Assembly (NCBI GenBank): GCA_025998955.1
Contig: AP024676.1
Span: 1,984,001 to 2,048,000 of the forward strand
From: Candidatus Roseilinea sp.
GTDB lineage: Bacteria > Chloroflexota > Anaerolineae > J036 > Brachytrichaceae
Direction of reading: 5' to 3'
DNA: 64,000 nucleotides
Both the position numbers and the translations under genes were made by a program. Of the stretch, positions 1 through 8,676 are shown one piece after another (the stretch's first letter is position 1; each line of letters begins with the position of its first letter). The notes under the pieces are model-generated. The model worked only from the letters and a program-made list of their open reading frames with translations, ran no database searches and had not been told where the DNA came from.

Positions 1-434
1 GCGCGTGCGAGATCGGCGCGCTGCTCGGCGGCGCCGATGACGCGACCGTGCAGGCATTCGCCGCATTTGGGCGCTGGCTGGGCGTTTCGTTCCAACTCCA
101 AGACGACGTGCTGGGCATCTGGGGCGACCCGGCCGTCACCGGCAAGCACGATAGCGATTTGGCCCACGGGAAGAAGACGCTGCCGGTGCTCTACGCTGCT
201 GAGCGTGACGCGCGCATCCGCCGCAGTTACCTCGAAGCCGGCGCATTGCGCGACGATGCCGTGCAACCGGTGCGCGAGATGATCGAGGCCGCCGGTGGCA
301 AAGCACACGCCGAACAAGCCGCTCAAGCGGCCTACACGCACGCGCTTGCTGCCTTGGATGCGACGGGGCTGGACAACGCCGCGTGCCGCGCGCTGCGCGA
401 ACTGGCGCACAGCTTGCTGGGGCGGACGAATTGA
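1..434 (+). CDS. Polyprenyl (isoprenoid) diphosphate synthase, C-terminal part
   Basis: The gene enters from the left edge; about 144 residues of the C-terminal half are visible, read from base 3. The second Asp-rich region FQLQDDVLGIWGD is present; in trans-isoprenyl diphosphate synthases it binds Mg2+ and the isopentenyl diphosphate/allylic substrate. A Lys-rich GKKTLPVLYA segment follows, typical of the family. The enzyme elongates prenyl diphosphates used for quinones, carotenoids or membrane lipids. The first DDxxD motif and the chain-length determinant lie outside the window, so the product length cannot be told. It is convergent with the acetyltransferase at 436, which starts 2 bases after this stop codon. 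Confidence 0.85.
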   Translation, partial: ACEIGALLGGADDATVQAFAAFGRWLGVSFQLQDDVLGIWGDPAVTGKHDSDLAHGKKTLPVLYAAERDARIRRSYLEAGALRDDAVQPVREMIEAAGGKAHAEQAAQAAYTHALAALDATGLDNAACRALRELAHSLLGRTN

Positions 435-435
435 A

Positions 436-861
436 TCACGCCGCGCGCTTCATGGCCACGACGCGCACGCCGGCCAGGCGAAAGAGCGACGCCAGGCGCA
501 ACTTGCGGCGCAGCGTCGCAGGCGCTTGCGCATCGTCAATGATCACAAAGCCGAACCTGCTGTAATACGGCGCCAGTGACGACGCGCACAGCAAGTACAC
601 GTCGCCGCGCTCGTGCTGCAATAAGGCCTCGATCAACCGGCCGCCGATGCCCCGATTGCGGTAGGCCGGCCTCACCACCAGGCTGCCCAACTCGCGACAG
701 TCGGGATAAGGCTTGACCTGGGCGACACCGACGATTTCCACACCGTCAACGGCGACGATAAAATTCTTCCAGTTCAGCGACGTCGGATCGAGACGCGCCG
801 CCAGGACCATGCGGCGAATGACGCTTTGATCTGCTTCGGTCGCCGGACGCAACGAGACCAT
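436..861 (-). CDS. GNAT family N-acetyltransferase
   Basis: A 141-residue protein starting MVSLRPATEAD, a typical first beta strand of a GCN5-related acetyltransferase. The acetyl-CoA binding motif A is seen as VVRPAYRNRGIGGRLIEALL (R/Q-x-x-G-x-G/A), and the late YYSRFGF segment is the usual C-terminal GNAT motif B. It should transfer an acetyl group from acetyl-CoA to an unknown amine; YYSRFGF-type endings are common in small ArgA/YjaB-like members. The open frame continues upstream over the next gene on the other strand, but homology-like sequence begins only at this ATG. Confidence 0.8.
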   Translation of the reverse strand: MVSLRPATEADQSVIRRMVLAARLDPTSLNWKNFIVAVDGVEIVGVAQVKPYPDCRELGSLVVRPAYRNRGIGGRLIEALLQHERGDVYLLCASSLAPYYSRFGFVIIDDAQAPATLRRKLRLASLFRLAGVRVVAMKRAA

Positions 862-942
862 ACCGACTGATGAAGCCCGTCCGGCACGGCATCTTTGAAG
901 CGTTGACAACGCACTGCCGGACAGATGGCAGGATGATTCTAA

Positions 943-1746
943 ATGTACGTAGAACTCAACGGACTCCGCATGTTTTACGAGGATCGCAGCAGCAGCGATC
1001 CCACCGGCGTGATCGTCTTCTTGCACGGCTTCCCGCTGGATCACAGCATCTGGCGACATCAACTCGACTACTTCTCGACGCGCTACCGGTGCATCGCGCC
1101 CGACCTGCGTGGCTTCGGCGCGTCGAGCGAGCTGAAGAAGCCGGCTGAGCCGACGCCGCTCACCGTGGACACCTTCGCCGCCGACATCGTCGCCTTGCTC
1201 GATCATCTCAAGATCAAGAGCGCGAACTTCGTCGGGCTGTCCATGGGCGGCTACATCGCGCTGGCAATCTGGCGCAGGCTGGCCACCCGCAAGCTCGTGC
1301 GCCGATTGATCTTCTCGAACACGCGCGCCGCCGGCGATACACCGGAGACGAAGGCCAACCGCAAGCGCCAGGCCGAGCTGGTGAAGACGCAGGGCACGCG
1401 GCCGTATGCCGACGAGATGCTGCCCCGCTTGCTTGCGCCGGAGAACATCGAGCGCTGCGGCAACGAGGTGCGTCACATGATCGAACGCACGCACCCCGAC
1501 ACCATCGTCGCCACGCTCGAAGCGCTGGCCGCGCGCAAGGACATGACCGATTGGCTGCGCCGAGTTCAGGTGCCGACGCTGGCGATCGTCGGCGAGAAAG
1601 ACGTAATTTCGCCGCCGAGCGACTCTGAGTTGATCGCGCGTGAGGTGGACGGCGCGAAGCTGGTCGTCGTCCCCCACGCCGGCCACCTCACCCCACTCGA
1701 ACAGCCCGATGCCTTCAACGAGGCGATGTTCAAATTCCTGCGATGA
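943..1746 (+). CDS. Alpha/beta-fold hydrolase
   Basis: 267 residues with a complete alpha/beta hydrolase plan. The oxyanion [10 protein letters not shown] motif lies near residue 28, the nucleophile elbow GLSMGG has Ser at residue 100, an acid follows in GEKDVISPP and the catalytic His in [11 protein letters not shown] near the end. Architecture resembles haloalkane dehalogenase/3-oxoadipate enol-lactonase-like esterases; the substrate cannot be told. The stop codon overlaps the glcD start by four bases (ATGA), so the two are probably co-translated, and this hydrolase may act on an ester or lactone feeding the glycolate/lactate oxidase. Confidence 0.8.
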   Translation: MYVELNGLRMFYEDRSSSDPTGVIVFLHGFPLDHSIWRHQLDYFSTRYRCIAPDLRGFGASSELKKPAEPTPLTVDTFAADIVALLDHLKIKSANFVGLSMGGYIALAIWRRLATRKLVRRLIFSNTRAAGDTPETKANRKRQAELVKTQGTRPYADEMLPRLLAPENIERCGNEVRHMIERTHPDTIVATLEALAARKDMTDWLRRVQVPTLAIVGEKDVISPPSDSELIAREVDGAKLVVVPHAGHLTPLEQPDAFNEAMFKFLR

Positions 1747-3191
1747 GCCAAGCCGATTTTCTCTCCGCGCTGCGCGCAATCTTCCCATCCGATCGGCTGC
1801 TGATGGCGCCAGCCGCGCTGGCGGCCTACGAGTCGGACGGCCTCACCGCCTTTCAGGCCCGACCGGTCGCCGTTGTCATCCCCGAGACGCAGGCCGAGGT
1901 GATCGAGACAGTCAAAGCCTGCCACCGCTTCGGCGTGCCGTTCGTCGCGCGGGGCAGCGGCACCAGCTTGAGCGGCGGAGCATTGCCGGTGAAGGAAGGC
2001 ATCGTCATCGCGCTCAACCGGCTCAACCGCATGCTCAAGCTCGACCCGCAGCAGCGCATCGCCGTGGTCGAGCCCGGCGTGGTGAACATCGAGATCACCA
2101 AGGCCGCTGCACCCTACGGCCTGCTCTACGCGCCCGATCCCTCCAGCCAACCGATCTGCACCATCGGCGGCAACGTCGCCTTCAACAGCGGCGGCGCGCA
2201 TTGCCTGAAATACGGCATGACCAGCAACCACGTGCTGGGGTTGAAAGTCGTGCTGCCGGACGGCGAAGTGGCCGAGCTGGGCGGCGAGAGCCTGGAGAGC
2301 GTGGACGCAGACTACACCGGCTTGTTCGTCGGCAGCGAGGGCTTATTCGGCATCGCGCTGGAGATCACCGTCCGGCTGCTGCCGAAGCCGGAGACCTACC
2401 GCACGCTGCTGGCAGCCTATCGCAGCCTAGAGGCGGCCGGCGATGCCGTGTCCAGCGTGATTGCGTCCGGCCTGTTGCCCGGCGCGCTGGAGATCATGGA
2501 CAACCTCTCGATCCAGGCCGCCGAGGCCGCGGTGAAGCCCGGCTATCCGCTGGATGCCGCCGCGCTGCTTATCGTCGAACTGGAGGGCGAGCGATCTCAG
2601 GTCGAAGCGGAGTGGGCGCGCCTGAAGGAAGTGATTGATGCGTCGCAACCTTACCTGATCAAGGTGGCGCGCGATGACGAAGAGCGCATGAAGATCTGGA
2701 AGGGCCGCAAGAGCGCCTTCAGCGCTGTGGGCCGGCTTAGCCCCGACTACATCGTGCAAGACGGCGTGGTGCCGCGCCGACGACTGGGCGAAGCGCTAGC
2801 CGAGATCGAGAAGCTCAGCGCCAAGTGGGGCATTCGCGTGGCGAATGTGTTCCACGCCGGCGACGGCAACCTGCATCCGCTGATCATGTTCGACGGCCGC
2901 GAGCCAGGCGCGCTGCATCGCGCCGAGGAACTGGCCAGCGAGATCATTGACCTGTGCATCCAGCTCGGCGGCTCCATCACCGGCGAACACGGCGTAGGCA
3001 TGGAGAAACGCCAATACATGCCGCGCCAGTTCGGCGAAACCGACATGGACGCGATGTGGGCGCTGCGCAAGGCGATAGACCCACTGGAGCTGGCCAACCG
3101 TGGCAAGGTCTTCCCCATCGGCGAGGCGCCCGCCCTGCGCCAAGTCGGATCACACCCGCTGGAGCGCGCCGGCGCGATCTCGCGGGAGTAG
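1743..3191 (+). CDS. glcD: Glycolate oxidase subunit GlcD-like, FAD-linked oxidase
   Basis: 482 residues, the usual length for GlcD and D-lactate dehydrogenases of the FAD-binding type 4 family. The PCMH FAD domain is seen at about residues 40-220, with [15 protein letters not shown] (pyrophosphate binding) and [15 protein letters not shown]. The C-terminal FAD-oxidase cap contains [12 protein letters not shown] and the signature [12 protein letters not shown]. The protein oxidises glycolate or D-lactate to the 2-oxo acid and passes electrons to GlcF. It overlaps the preceding hydrolase by 4 bp. glcE and glcF follow with one unrelated lipoprotein gene between, so a glcDEF complex is encoded here. 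Confidence 0.9.
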   Translation: MSQADFLSALRAIFPSDRLLMAPAALAAYESDGLTAFQARPVAVVIPETQAEVIETVKACHRFGVPFVARGSGTSLSGGALPVKEGIVIALNRLNRMLKLDPQQRIAVVEPGVVNIEITKAAAPYGLLYAPDPSSQPICTIGGNVAFNSGGAHCLKYGMTSNHVLGLKVVLPDGEVAELGGESLESVDADYTGLFVGSEGLFGIALEITVRLLPKPETYRTLLAAYRSLEAAGDAVSSVIASGLLPGALEIMDNLSIQAAEAAVKPGYPLDAAALLIVELEGERSQVEAEWARLKEVIDASQPYLIKVARDDEERMKIWKGRKSAFSAVGRLSPDYIVQDGVVPRRRLGEALAEIEKLSAKWGIRVANVFHAGDGNLHPLIMFDGREPGALHRAEELASEIIDLCIQLGGSITGEHGVGMEKRQYMPRQFGETDMDAMWALRKAIDPLELANRGKVFPIGEAPALRQVGSHPLERAGAISRE

Positions 3192-3193
3192 AA

Positions 3194-3213
3194 GCAGAAC
3201 CTCTAGGTTCTGC
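3194..3213. repeat. Perfect inverted repeat after glcD
   Basis: GCAGAACCT and AGGTTCTGC form a perfect 9-bp stem with a 2-base centre, three bases after the glcD stop and just before the ribosome binding site of the next gene. No T-run follows. The arms resemble the hairpins at 6529 and 16361, which also begin GCAGA. Confidence 0.6.
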
Positions 3214-3225
3214 CGGAGGTTTGCC

Positions 3226-3894
3226 ATGTGTACTACGCGATTCACCCATATCGTCGCTACAGCCGGAATCGCGCTATTCATCGCCGGCTGTCAGGCATGG
3301 ATCCAGCGCCAACCGGCGCCTGCCCCGAGCATCGAGGCTGCGCCTACGCCAACCCTCGCGCCCCCGACGGTTGCACCGACCCCGTCGCCCACGGCAACCG
3401 CAACGCCCACACCGACGCCTACACCGCGGCCGCTGCCCACGGCCACGCCAACCCGCCTCCCTGTGCCTGCCGCCGACGACATCGCCGGCGTCCGACAGGC
3501 GCTGCTCCGGCTGCACAACCAGGTGCGGCGCGGCTACGATCTGCCGCTCTACACCATCTCGCCCGTGCTGGAACAAGTCGCGCAGAAGCAGGCGGAGTAT
3601 CTGGCCGGCTTGCCGCTGAATACGCTGAACGCACTGGGCGACGCGGCGCGCCTCGGACCGGACGGCGCGCCACCGGACGCACGCATGCGCGCGGCCGGTT
3701 ATTCTCTCGCCGCCAGCGCGGAGAACTGGGGTCTCTTCGCCCGCTGGCAGGACGCCTTCGTGAGTTGGCTGAACGACGAGCGACAGCGCCAGGCCATCCT
3801 TTCGCCGGAGTACCGCGAGATCGGCATCGGCATCGCCCGCCACGCGGCGTCCGGCAACTACGTGTTCGTCGTTGACTATGCCGCGCCTCGCTAG
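3226..3894 (+). CDS. Secreted CAP/SCP-domain lipoprotein
   Basis: 222 residues. The ATG at 3226 is preceded by GGAGG at 3215-3219 and opens a lipoprotein signal peptide ending in the lipobox FIAGC (Cys near residue 22). A Pro/Thr linker (about residues 30-80, PTPTPTPRPLPTATPTR) follows, then a CAP (SCP/PR-1-like) domain with ALLRLHNQVRR, the AENWG motif and ILSPEYREIGIGIAR. CAP proteins of bacteria are extracellular and of unclear function. It is placed between glcD and glcE in the same direction; there is no evident functional reason. An in-frame ATG at 3100 lies inside glcD and was rejected for lack of a signal peptide. Confidence 0.8.
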   Translation: MCTTRFTHIVATAGIALFIAGCQAWIQRQPAPAPSIEAAPTPTLAPPTVAPTPSPTATATPTPTPTPRPLPTATPTRLPVPAADDIAGVRQALLRLHNQVRRGYDLPLYTISPVLEQVAQKQAEYLAGLPLNTLNALGDAARLGPDGAPPDARMRAAGYSLAASAENWGLFARWQDAFVSWLNDERQRQAILSPEYREIGIGIARHAASGNYVFVVDYAAPR

Positions 3895-3910
3895 CGCAGC
3901 GCCACATCCG

Positions 3911-4966
3911 ATGTCTACCGATCTCATCCGCGAACTGCAAGAGGCAATCGCATCGAGCACGCGTGTGCGCCCGCGCGGCGCAATGACGAAGCTCCATGCG
4001 CCGGCTAACGGCCAAGCGACGCTCGACATGCGCCGACTGGCCGGCGTGATTGACTATCAGCCGACCGAGTTCGTCATCACGGCCTGGGCCGGCACGCCGG
4101 TGGCCGAGGTGCAGGCCTTGCTGGCCGAGCACGGGCAGTACCTGCCGTTCGATCCGCTGCTGGTCGAGCGTGGCGCGACGCTCGGCGGCACCGTCGCCGC
4201 CAACGCCTGCGGGCCGGAGCGCTATCGCTACGGCGGCGTGCGCGACTTCATCATCGGCACGCGCTTCCTTGACGGCAACGGCAACTTGATCCAGGGCGGG
4301 GGCAAAGTGGTGAAGAACGCTGCCGGCTTCGACTACCCTAAGCTGATGGTCGGCAGCCTAGGCCGGCTGGGCGCGCTGGTTGACGTGACGTTCAAGGTCT
4401 TCCCCAAGCCGGAGGCCTACGCCACGCTGCGGGTGGACTGCGCTTCGCTCGACGCTGCACTCGCGCTGCTGCCCAAGCTCACCAACTGCCCGTATGACTT
4501 GAATGCGATTGATTTGGTCGTCGGGGCAGCCAATCAGGTCGCGATCCTCATCCGCGTCGGTGGGCTGGCGGCCGGCCTGCCGCAGCGCATGGATCGCGTG
4601 CGCGCGCTGTGCAGCGGCGGCGAGATCATCACCGGCGATGACGAGGTGGCGCTCTGGTGCGCCGCGCGTGAGTTCGCCTGGGCAGCCGACGGCGAGCCGG
4701 TCGTCAAAGTGCCACTCACGCCCGGCCGCATCCCTGCGCTGGACGCGCGCGTGCAGCCGGCGCGACGGCGCTACAGCGTGGGCGGCAACGTGGCGTGGAT
4801 CGCGACGCATGCGCTCGATGACCTTGATGCGACGCTCAAGTCGCTCGATCTAACGGGCCTGGTGCTGCTGAACGCCCCTGGCGATCCGCGCATCGGCCGG
4901 CGCACGCATAACGCCTTCGCCGAACGCGTCCTCCGCGCGCTCGATCCCCAGAGCAAGTTCGGCTAG
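3911..4966 (+). CDS. glcE: Glycolate oxidase subunit GlcE-like, FAD-binding protein
   Basis: About 351 residues with one FAD-binding type 4 domain. RGAMTKLHAP replaces the usual FAD-binding N-terminal loop, and RGATLGGTVAANACGPER plus KVVKNAAGFDYPKL are diagnostic of GlcE rather than GlcD. GlcE is the second flavoprotein subunit of the membrane-associated glycolate oxidase and is needed for activity with GlcD and GlcF. The start at 3911 (MSTDLIRELQ) was preferred because the in-frame ATG codons at 3872 and 3878 lie inside the CAP gene. Confidence 0.87.
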   Translation: MSTDLIRELQEAIASSTRVRPRGAMTKLHAPANGQATLDMRRLAGVIDYQPTEFVITAWAGTPVAEVQALLAEHGQYLPFDPLLVERGATLGGTVAANACGPERYRYGGVRDFIIGTRFLDGNGNLIQGGGKVVKNAAGFDYPKLMVGSLGRLGALVDVTFKVFPKPEAYATLRVDCASLDAALALLPKLTNCPYDLNAIDLVVGAANQVAILIRVGGLAAGLPQRMDRVRALCSGGEIITGDDEVALWCAAREFAWAADGEPVVKVPLTPGRIPALDARVQPARRRYSVGGNVAWIATHALDDLDATLKSLDLTGLVLLNAPGDPRIGRRTHNAFAERVLRALDPQSKFG

Positions 4967-5215
4967 ACCTTATATCTCCGGCGCGCAAGGCCGGGGGCAT
5001 TTTTGGGCGTCGCGGTTTGCGCCGTGCAGGTGAATGCAGACTGACCGGCGACGATATTTGTCTTGGTCGCGCCGGGATAAACCCCGGCGCTGAGCGCATG
5101 GGCAAGCGCTGCGCATGGCCCATCCCTTTCAGGGCGGGTTTGCATGGCCGCGCCCCCATTGGCGAATGCAATCTTGAAATGCGCGCAAGGCCGGCCGCGT
5201 GTAAACTCTCGCTCG
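4967..5215. other. Intergenic region between glcE and glcF
   Basis: No convincing gene. It holds copy A of the two-palindrome dispersed repeat (5066-5136) and an otherwise unremarkable GC-rich stretch. The spacing between glcE and glcF is therefore inflated by a repeat insertion. Confidence 0.6.
5066..5136 (-). repeat. Dispersed two-palindrome repeat, copy A
   Basis: The arms at 5069-5090 form an inverted repeat around GATAAAC (GCGCCGGG / CCCCGGCGC). Next come TGAGCGCATGGGCAAG and a weaker CCCT/AGGG inverted repeat near 5123. Read on the minus strand, the order CTTGCCCAT-GC-GCTCAGCGC-palindrome matches copy B at 51264-51346 and, more loosely, copy C at 63874-63920. Confidence 0.6.
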
Positions 5216-6487
5216 ATGCAACACACGATCCCCGTTGACGCGCTCGGCCCCAACGGCCAAACGATGGCCGACGCCGTCGCCGCCTGCGTGCACTGCGGCT
5301 TCTGCCTGGCCGCCTGTCCCACCTACAAAGTGCTGGGCGAGGAGATGGACTCGCCGCGCGGGCGGATCATTTTGATGCGCGACGTGCTGCAAGGCTCGCT
5401 GACGCCAGAGGAAGCTGCGCCCTACCTCGACCGCTGTCTAGGGTGCGTCGGCTGCGTAACGGCCTGCCCGTCCGGCGTGAAGTACGGCGAGCTGATCACC
5501 GCTTATCGTGCTCACACCGAGCCGCTGCGCGCGCGCTCGGCGATAGATCGCCTGTCGCGGCGGCTGGTGCGCGAGACGTTGCCCTACCCCGACCGCTTTC
5601 GCGCGGCGGCGATGGCCGGCAAGCTCGCGCGGCCGTTCAAGGGCGCGCTGCCCGGCCAGCTCGCGGCGATGCTTGCGCTGCTGCCCGACGACATCCCACC
5701 CCAAGGCCAGCCGTTGGCCAACACGCATCCGGCCAACGGCCAGCGGCGGGCGCGCGTGGCGTTGCTGGCCGGCTGCGTGCAACAGGTGCTCGCCCCGCAG
5801 ATCAACCGCGCCACGATTCAAGTGCTGACCGCGCACGGCGTGGAGGTCGTCGTCCCAGAAGGTCAGGACTGCTGCGGCGCGCTGGGCATGCACACTGGCG
5901 ACGCCGAGAGCGCCCGCCGGCTTGCGGCGCAGAACCTGCGCGCCTTCTCGCGCGATGTAGACGCGATCGTGTCGAACGCTGCCGGCTGCGGGTCGGCGAT
6001 GAAGGAGTATGAGCTGCTCTTTCGCGGCACGGCGCAGGAAGATGAGGCGCGGGCATTCGCGCACAAGGTAAAGGACGTGAGCGAGTTCCTCGACGAGATG
6101 GGCATCGGCGAGCTGCGCCCATTGCCCCAGCCGCTGACCGTCGCCTATCACGACGCCTGTCATCTGGCCCACGCTCAGGGCGTCTGGGGCGCGCCACGCC
6201 GACTGTTGAGGGCCATCCCCAACCTGACGCTGGTCGAGATTTCCGAAGGGGAGATCTGCTGCGGCTCGGCCGGCACGTACAACATCGAGCATCCCGACAT
6301 CGCCGACCGACTCGGCGAGCGCAAAGCGCGCAGCATCCTGGCCACCGGCGCCGAGGTCGTCGCCACCGGCAACATCGGTTGTCTGGTGCAGATTCGGACA
6401 CACCTCAAGCGCGCCGGCCGGCCGCTGCCGGTGATGCACACGATGGAGATCCTGGCGCAGGCGACAGGTGCGTCACCCGGCAGGTGA
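5216..6487 (+). CDS. glcF: Glycolate oxidase iron-sulfur subunit GlcF
   Basis: 423 residues. Two ferredoxin-type 4Fe-4S motifs stand near the N terminus: [12 protein letters not shown] at about residue 22 and [12 protein letters not shown] at about residue 76. Two CCG (cysteine-rich) domains follow, seen as [12 protein letters not shown] and [11 protein letters not shown]. This is the GlcF/heterodisulfide reductase D plan: it takes electrons from GlcD/GlcE and passes them to the quinone pool. The ATG at 5216 was chosen because the longer in-frame start reads through the repeat. It closes the glc cluster; a strong hairpin lies 42 bases after its stop. Confidence 0.9.
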   Translation: MQHTIPVDALGPNGQTMADAVAACVHCGFCLAACPTYKVLGEEMDSPRGRIILMRDVLQGSLTPEEAAPYLDRCLGCVGCVTACPSGVKYGELITAYRAHTEPLRARSAIDRLSRRLVRETLPYPDRFRAAAMAGKLARPFKGALPGQLAAMLALLPDDIPPQGQPLANTHPANGQRRARVALLAGCVQQVLAPQINRATIQVLTAHGVEVVVPEGQDCCGALGMHTGDAESARRLAAQNLRAFSRDVDAIVSNAAGCGSAMKEYELLFRGTAQEDEARAFAHKVKDVSEFLDEMGIGELRPLPQPLTVAYHDACHLAHAQGVWGAPRRLLRAIPNLTLVEISEGEICCGSAGTYNIEHPDIADRLGERKARSILATGAEVVATGNIGCLVQIRTHLKRAGRPLPVMHTMEILAQATGASPGR

Positions 6488-6528
6488 GGTGTGGCGGGCG
6501 CATGCGTCAACATGTAGCGCACCGCAGC

Positions 6529-6556
6529 GCAGAGACGCGCCATGGCGCGTCTCTGC
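6529..6556. repeat. Perfect 13-bp inverted repeat between convergent genes
   Basis: GCAGAGACGCGCC and its exact reverse complement are separated only by AT. It sits between glcF (+) and the epimerase (-), where a bidirectional terminator would be expected, but no T-run flanks it. It could also be a mobile palindromic element of the same type as those at 3194 and 16361. Confidence 0.7.
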
Positions 6557-6601
6557 TCATGGCTCTGCCCGACAGCGCTGCTGAGATCCTATCAATCTCA
6601 A

Positions 6602-7555
6602 TCAGCTCATCCCAAACCATGTCAGCGTGTCGCGCACGGTCTCCTCGAACGGTCGCACGACGTGACCGAGTTCGGCTTCGGCCTTACGCGAGGACACCGG
6701 CCCCCAGACCTCGAACGTGCGTATGTGCTCCGGTAGGCGAACGAACGGCAGGGCATCGGCAAGCCGGATGAACGCACGCACCAGGCCGCGCGCGACGTGT
6801 AGCCGGTGGCGACGCACGCCCTGGCAGCGATCCACCGTCTCCAGCAGCTCGCGCACGGTCAGGTTGTGCCCGCCCAGGATGTAGCGCTCGCCGGCGCGGC
6901 CGCGCTCGGCTGCCGCCACGTGCGACGTCGCCACGTCGCGCCCATCCACGCCGTTGATGACGGCGTCGAAGTAGATCGGAATCCGCCCGCGCGCCGCCTC
7001 GCGAATCACCAAGCCGGTCGTCGGCTTCACGTCGCCGGGGCCGAACACGGCCGTCGGCAGCAGCGCCACCACTTCTAGGCCAGCCGCGCTTAAGGCCAGT
7101 CGCTCCATCGCCAGCTTGGCTTCATAGTAGGCGCTGCGCGCTGTGCCGGGCGCGTAGAAATCGCGCTCGTCCAACGGCGGCGTGCCAGGCACGAAGCGCC
7201 GCGCCAGCGTGGTGAGCGAACTGGTGTAGATCACGCGGCGGACGCCGGCCGCGCGCGCAGCATCCAGCACGCGCTGCATTTCCGCGCTGGCTTCGGCGAC
7301 GGCGCGCGCGATATGCCGAAAGTCTTGTGGATATGCCGCAGCGGCATGGAAGAGCACGTCGCAGTCGCGCATCGCGGCAACCAGCGAATCCCGATCGCGC
7401 AGATCGGCCTGCACCCACTCGACCGGCAGATCGCCGATGGCGCCGCTCATCGCCGGATTGCGCCGCGCGGCGCGCACCGGCCACCTCCGCGCCACAGCCA
7501 CGCGCGCGATCTGGCCGCCGATGAATCCCGTCGCGCCGAGGATACAACATCTCAT
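6602..7555 (-). CDS. NAD-dependent epimerase/dehydratase (extended SDR)
   Basis: 317 residues. The N-terminal Rossmann motif GATGFIGG binds NAD(P), and the catalytic YxxxK is seen as YYEAK with the Ser of IYTSSL upstream, the extended short-chain dehydrogenase arrangement. The sequence is closest in feel to dihydroflavonol-4-reductase/HpnA-like sugar epimerases. The ATG directly follows an intergenic stretch shared with the divergent K+ channel gene (60 bp apart), so the two promoters are back to back. The substrate is not determinable. Confidence 0.82.
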   Translation of the reverse strand: MRCCILGATGFIGGQIARVAVARRWPVRAARRNPAMSGAIGDLPVEWVQADLRDRDSLVAAMRDCDVLFHAAAAYPQDFRHIARAVAEASAEMQRVLDAARAAGVRRVIYTSSLTTLARRFVPGTPPLDERDFYAPGTARSAYYEAKLAMERLALSAAGLEVVALLPTAVFGPGDVKPTTGLVIREAARGRIPIYFDAVINGVDGRDVATSHVAAAERGRAGERYILGGHNLTVRELLETVDRCQGVRRHRLHVARGLVRAFIRLADALPFVRLPEHIRTFEVWGPVSSRKAEAELGHVVRPFEETVRDTLTWFGMS

Positions 7556-7615
7556 TGTGTTGACATGACCAGCCTGTGCTTCGCTTAGCAGCCCGATTCT
7601 TATAATCCAAGTGCT

Positions 7616-8662
7616 ATGCAGCGCAACTCGTCGTGGCGCTCCCGGCGCAGCGCACTCATTGCTGCAATCTACCTCGTCACGTTGTTGATCATCGGGACAA
7701 TCGGGTTCAGCCTGCTGTCGGGTTCCAGCCTGTTGGATGCGCTATACATGACCGTCACCACGATCACCACGGTCGGCTATGGGGAAATCGTGCCGCTCAA
7801 CGCCGCAGGACGCGTCTTCGCCATGTTCATCATCCTCGGCGGCGTCGGCTTGGTGTACTACTCGCTCACGGCGTTGGGCGCATTCCTGGTGCTCGGCGAC
7901 TGGCAAAACGAACTACGCTACCGGCGGAGGAAGCGCATGATTGATCACCTGAAAGGACACACCATCGTGTGCGGCTACGGACGCGTCGGGCGACACGTCG
8001 TGCACGAATTGATGCGAGAGAAGATACCCTACGTCATCATCGAGATGGACGCCGATAAAGCCGCGCGGCTCGAGTCGCAAGGCCACCTCGTCGTCAGCGG
8101 CAACGCTGCCGACGAAAGGCGGTTGAAGGAAGCCGGCATCGCGCACGCCAGCCATCTGATTGCTTGCGCTTCGTCGGGTGCGGAGAACGTTTTTATCACC
8201 CTGACAGCGAAGGGCATGCGCCCCGATCTGCACATCGTCGCCCGGGCGAACTACGAGGAGTCCATCCCCAAACTGATGCGCGCCGGCGCGGATCGCGTGA
8301 TCGAGCCCTACACCATCAGCGGCCGACGGATGGTCAGCGTCATCACCCGGCCCGATGTGGCCGACTTCCTGGACGAGGTGATGCACTCGGAAGACCTCGA
8401 ACTCTGGCTGGAGCAGATCGTCGTCGGTGAAGGCTCGCCGTTGATCGGCCGACCCATGTCGCAGTCGGAGTTGAGCGATGCATACGGCATTGTGCTCCTG
8501 GCCTACACCGACCCGGCCACGGGCAAGCGCATGCGACCGCAGTCGCATACGACATTCGCTCGCGGGATGCGGCTGATCGTCATCGGCACCGAGGAGAAAC
8601 TCAGCGCGTTCAGCGCATTGGCGCGCAACCATGCTCACCTGCGCCGGCGTCCGCGCGCTTGA
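7616..8662 (+). CDS. Potassium channel with RCK (TrkA-N/TrkA-C) domains
   Basis: 348 residues. Two membrane helices (about 12-34 and 70-92) flank a pore loop with the selectivity filter TVGYGE. Then comes a TrkA-N Rossmann domain (IVCGYGRVGRHVVHEL, NAD-type GxGxxG, acidic IIEMDAD at the end of beta 2) and a C-terminal TrkA-C domain (about 255-335). This is the MthK/GsuK-like two-TM channel plan, with the cytosolic ring gating K+ flow. It is convergent with the acyl-CoA synthetase, 14 bases away. Confidence 0.88.
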   Translation: MQRNSSWRSRRSALIAAIYLVTLLIIGTIGFSLLSGSSLLDALYMTVTTITTVGYGEIVPLNAAGRVFAMFIILGGVGLVYYSLTALGAFLVLGDWQNELRYRRRKRMIDHLKGHTIVCGYGRVGRHVVHELMREKIPYVIIEMDADKAARLESQGHLVVSGNAADERRLKEAGIAHASHLIACASSGAENVFITLTAKGMRPDLHIVARANYEESIPKLMRAGADRVIEPYTISGRRMVSVITRPDVADFLDEVMHSEDLELWLEQIVVGEGSPLIGRPMSQSELSDAYGIVLLAYTDPATGKRMRPQSHTTFARGMRLIVIGTEEKLSAFSALARNHAHLRRRPRA

Positions 8663-8676
8663 ACGACGCCGGGGAA

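Noticed and set aside
436-1788. 450-residue open frame on the minus strand
   Set aside because: Only the last 141 residues look like a protein (GNAT). The rest is antisense to the alpha/beta hydrolase and is a GC-rich shadow frame.
3872-3910. Upstream ATG codons for glcE
   Set aside because: They lie within the CAP gene and add residues with no family likeness; ATG 3911 is a better start.
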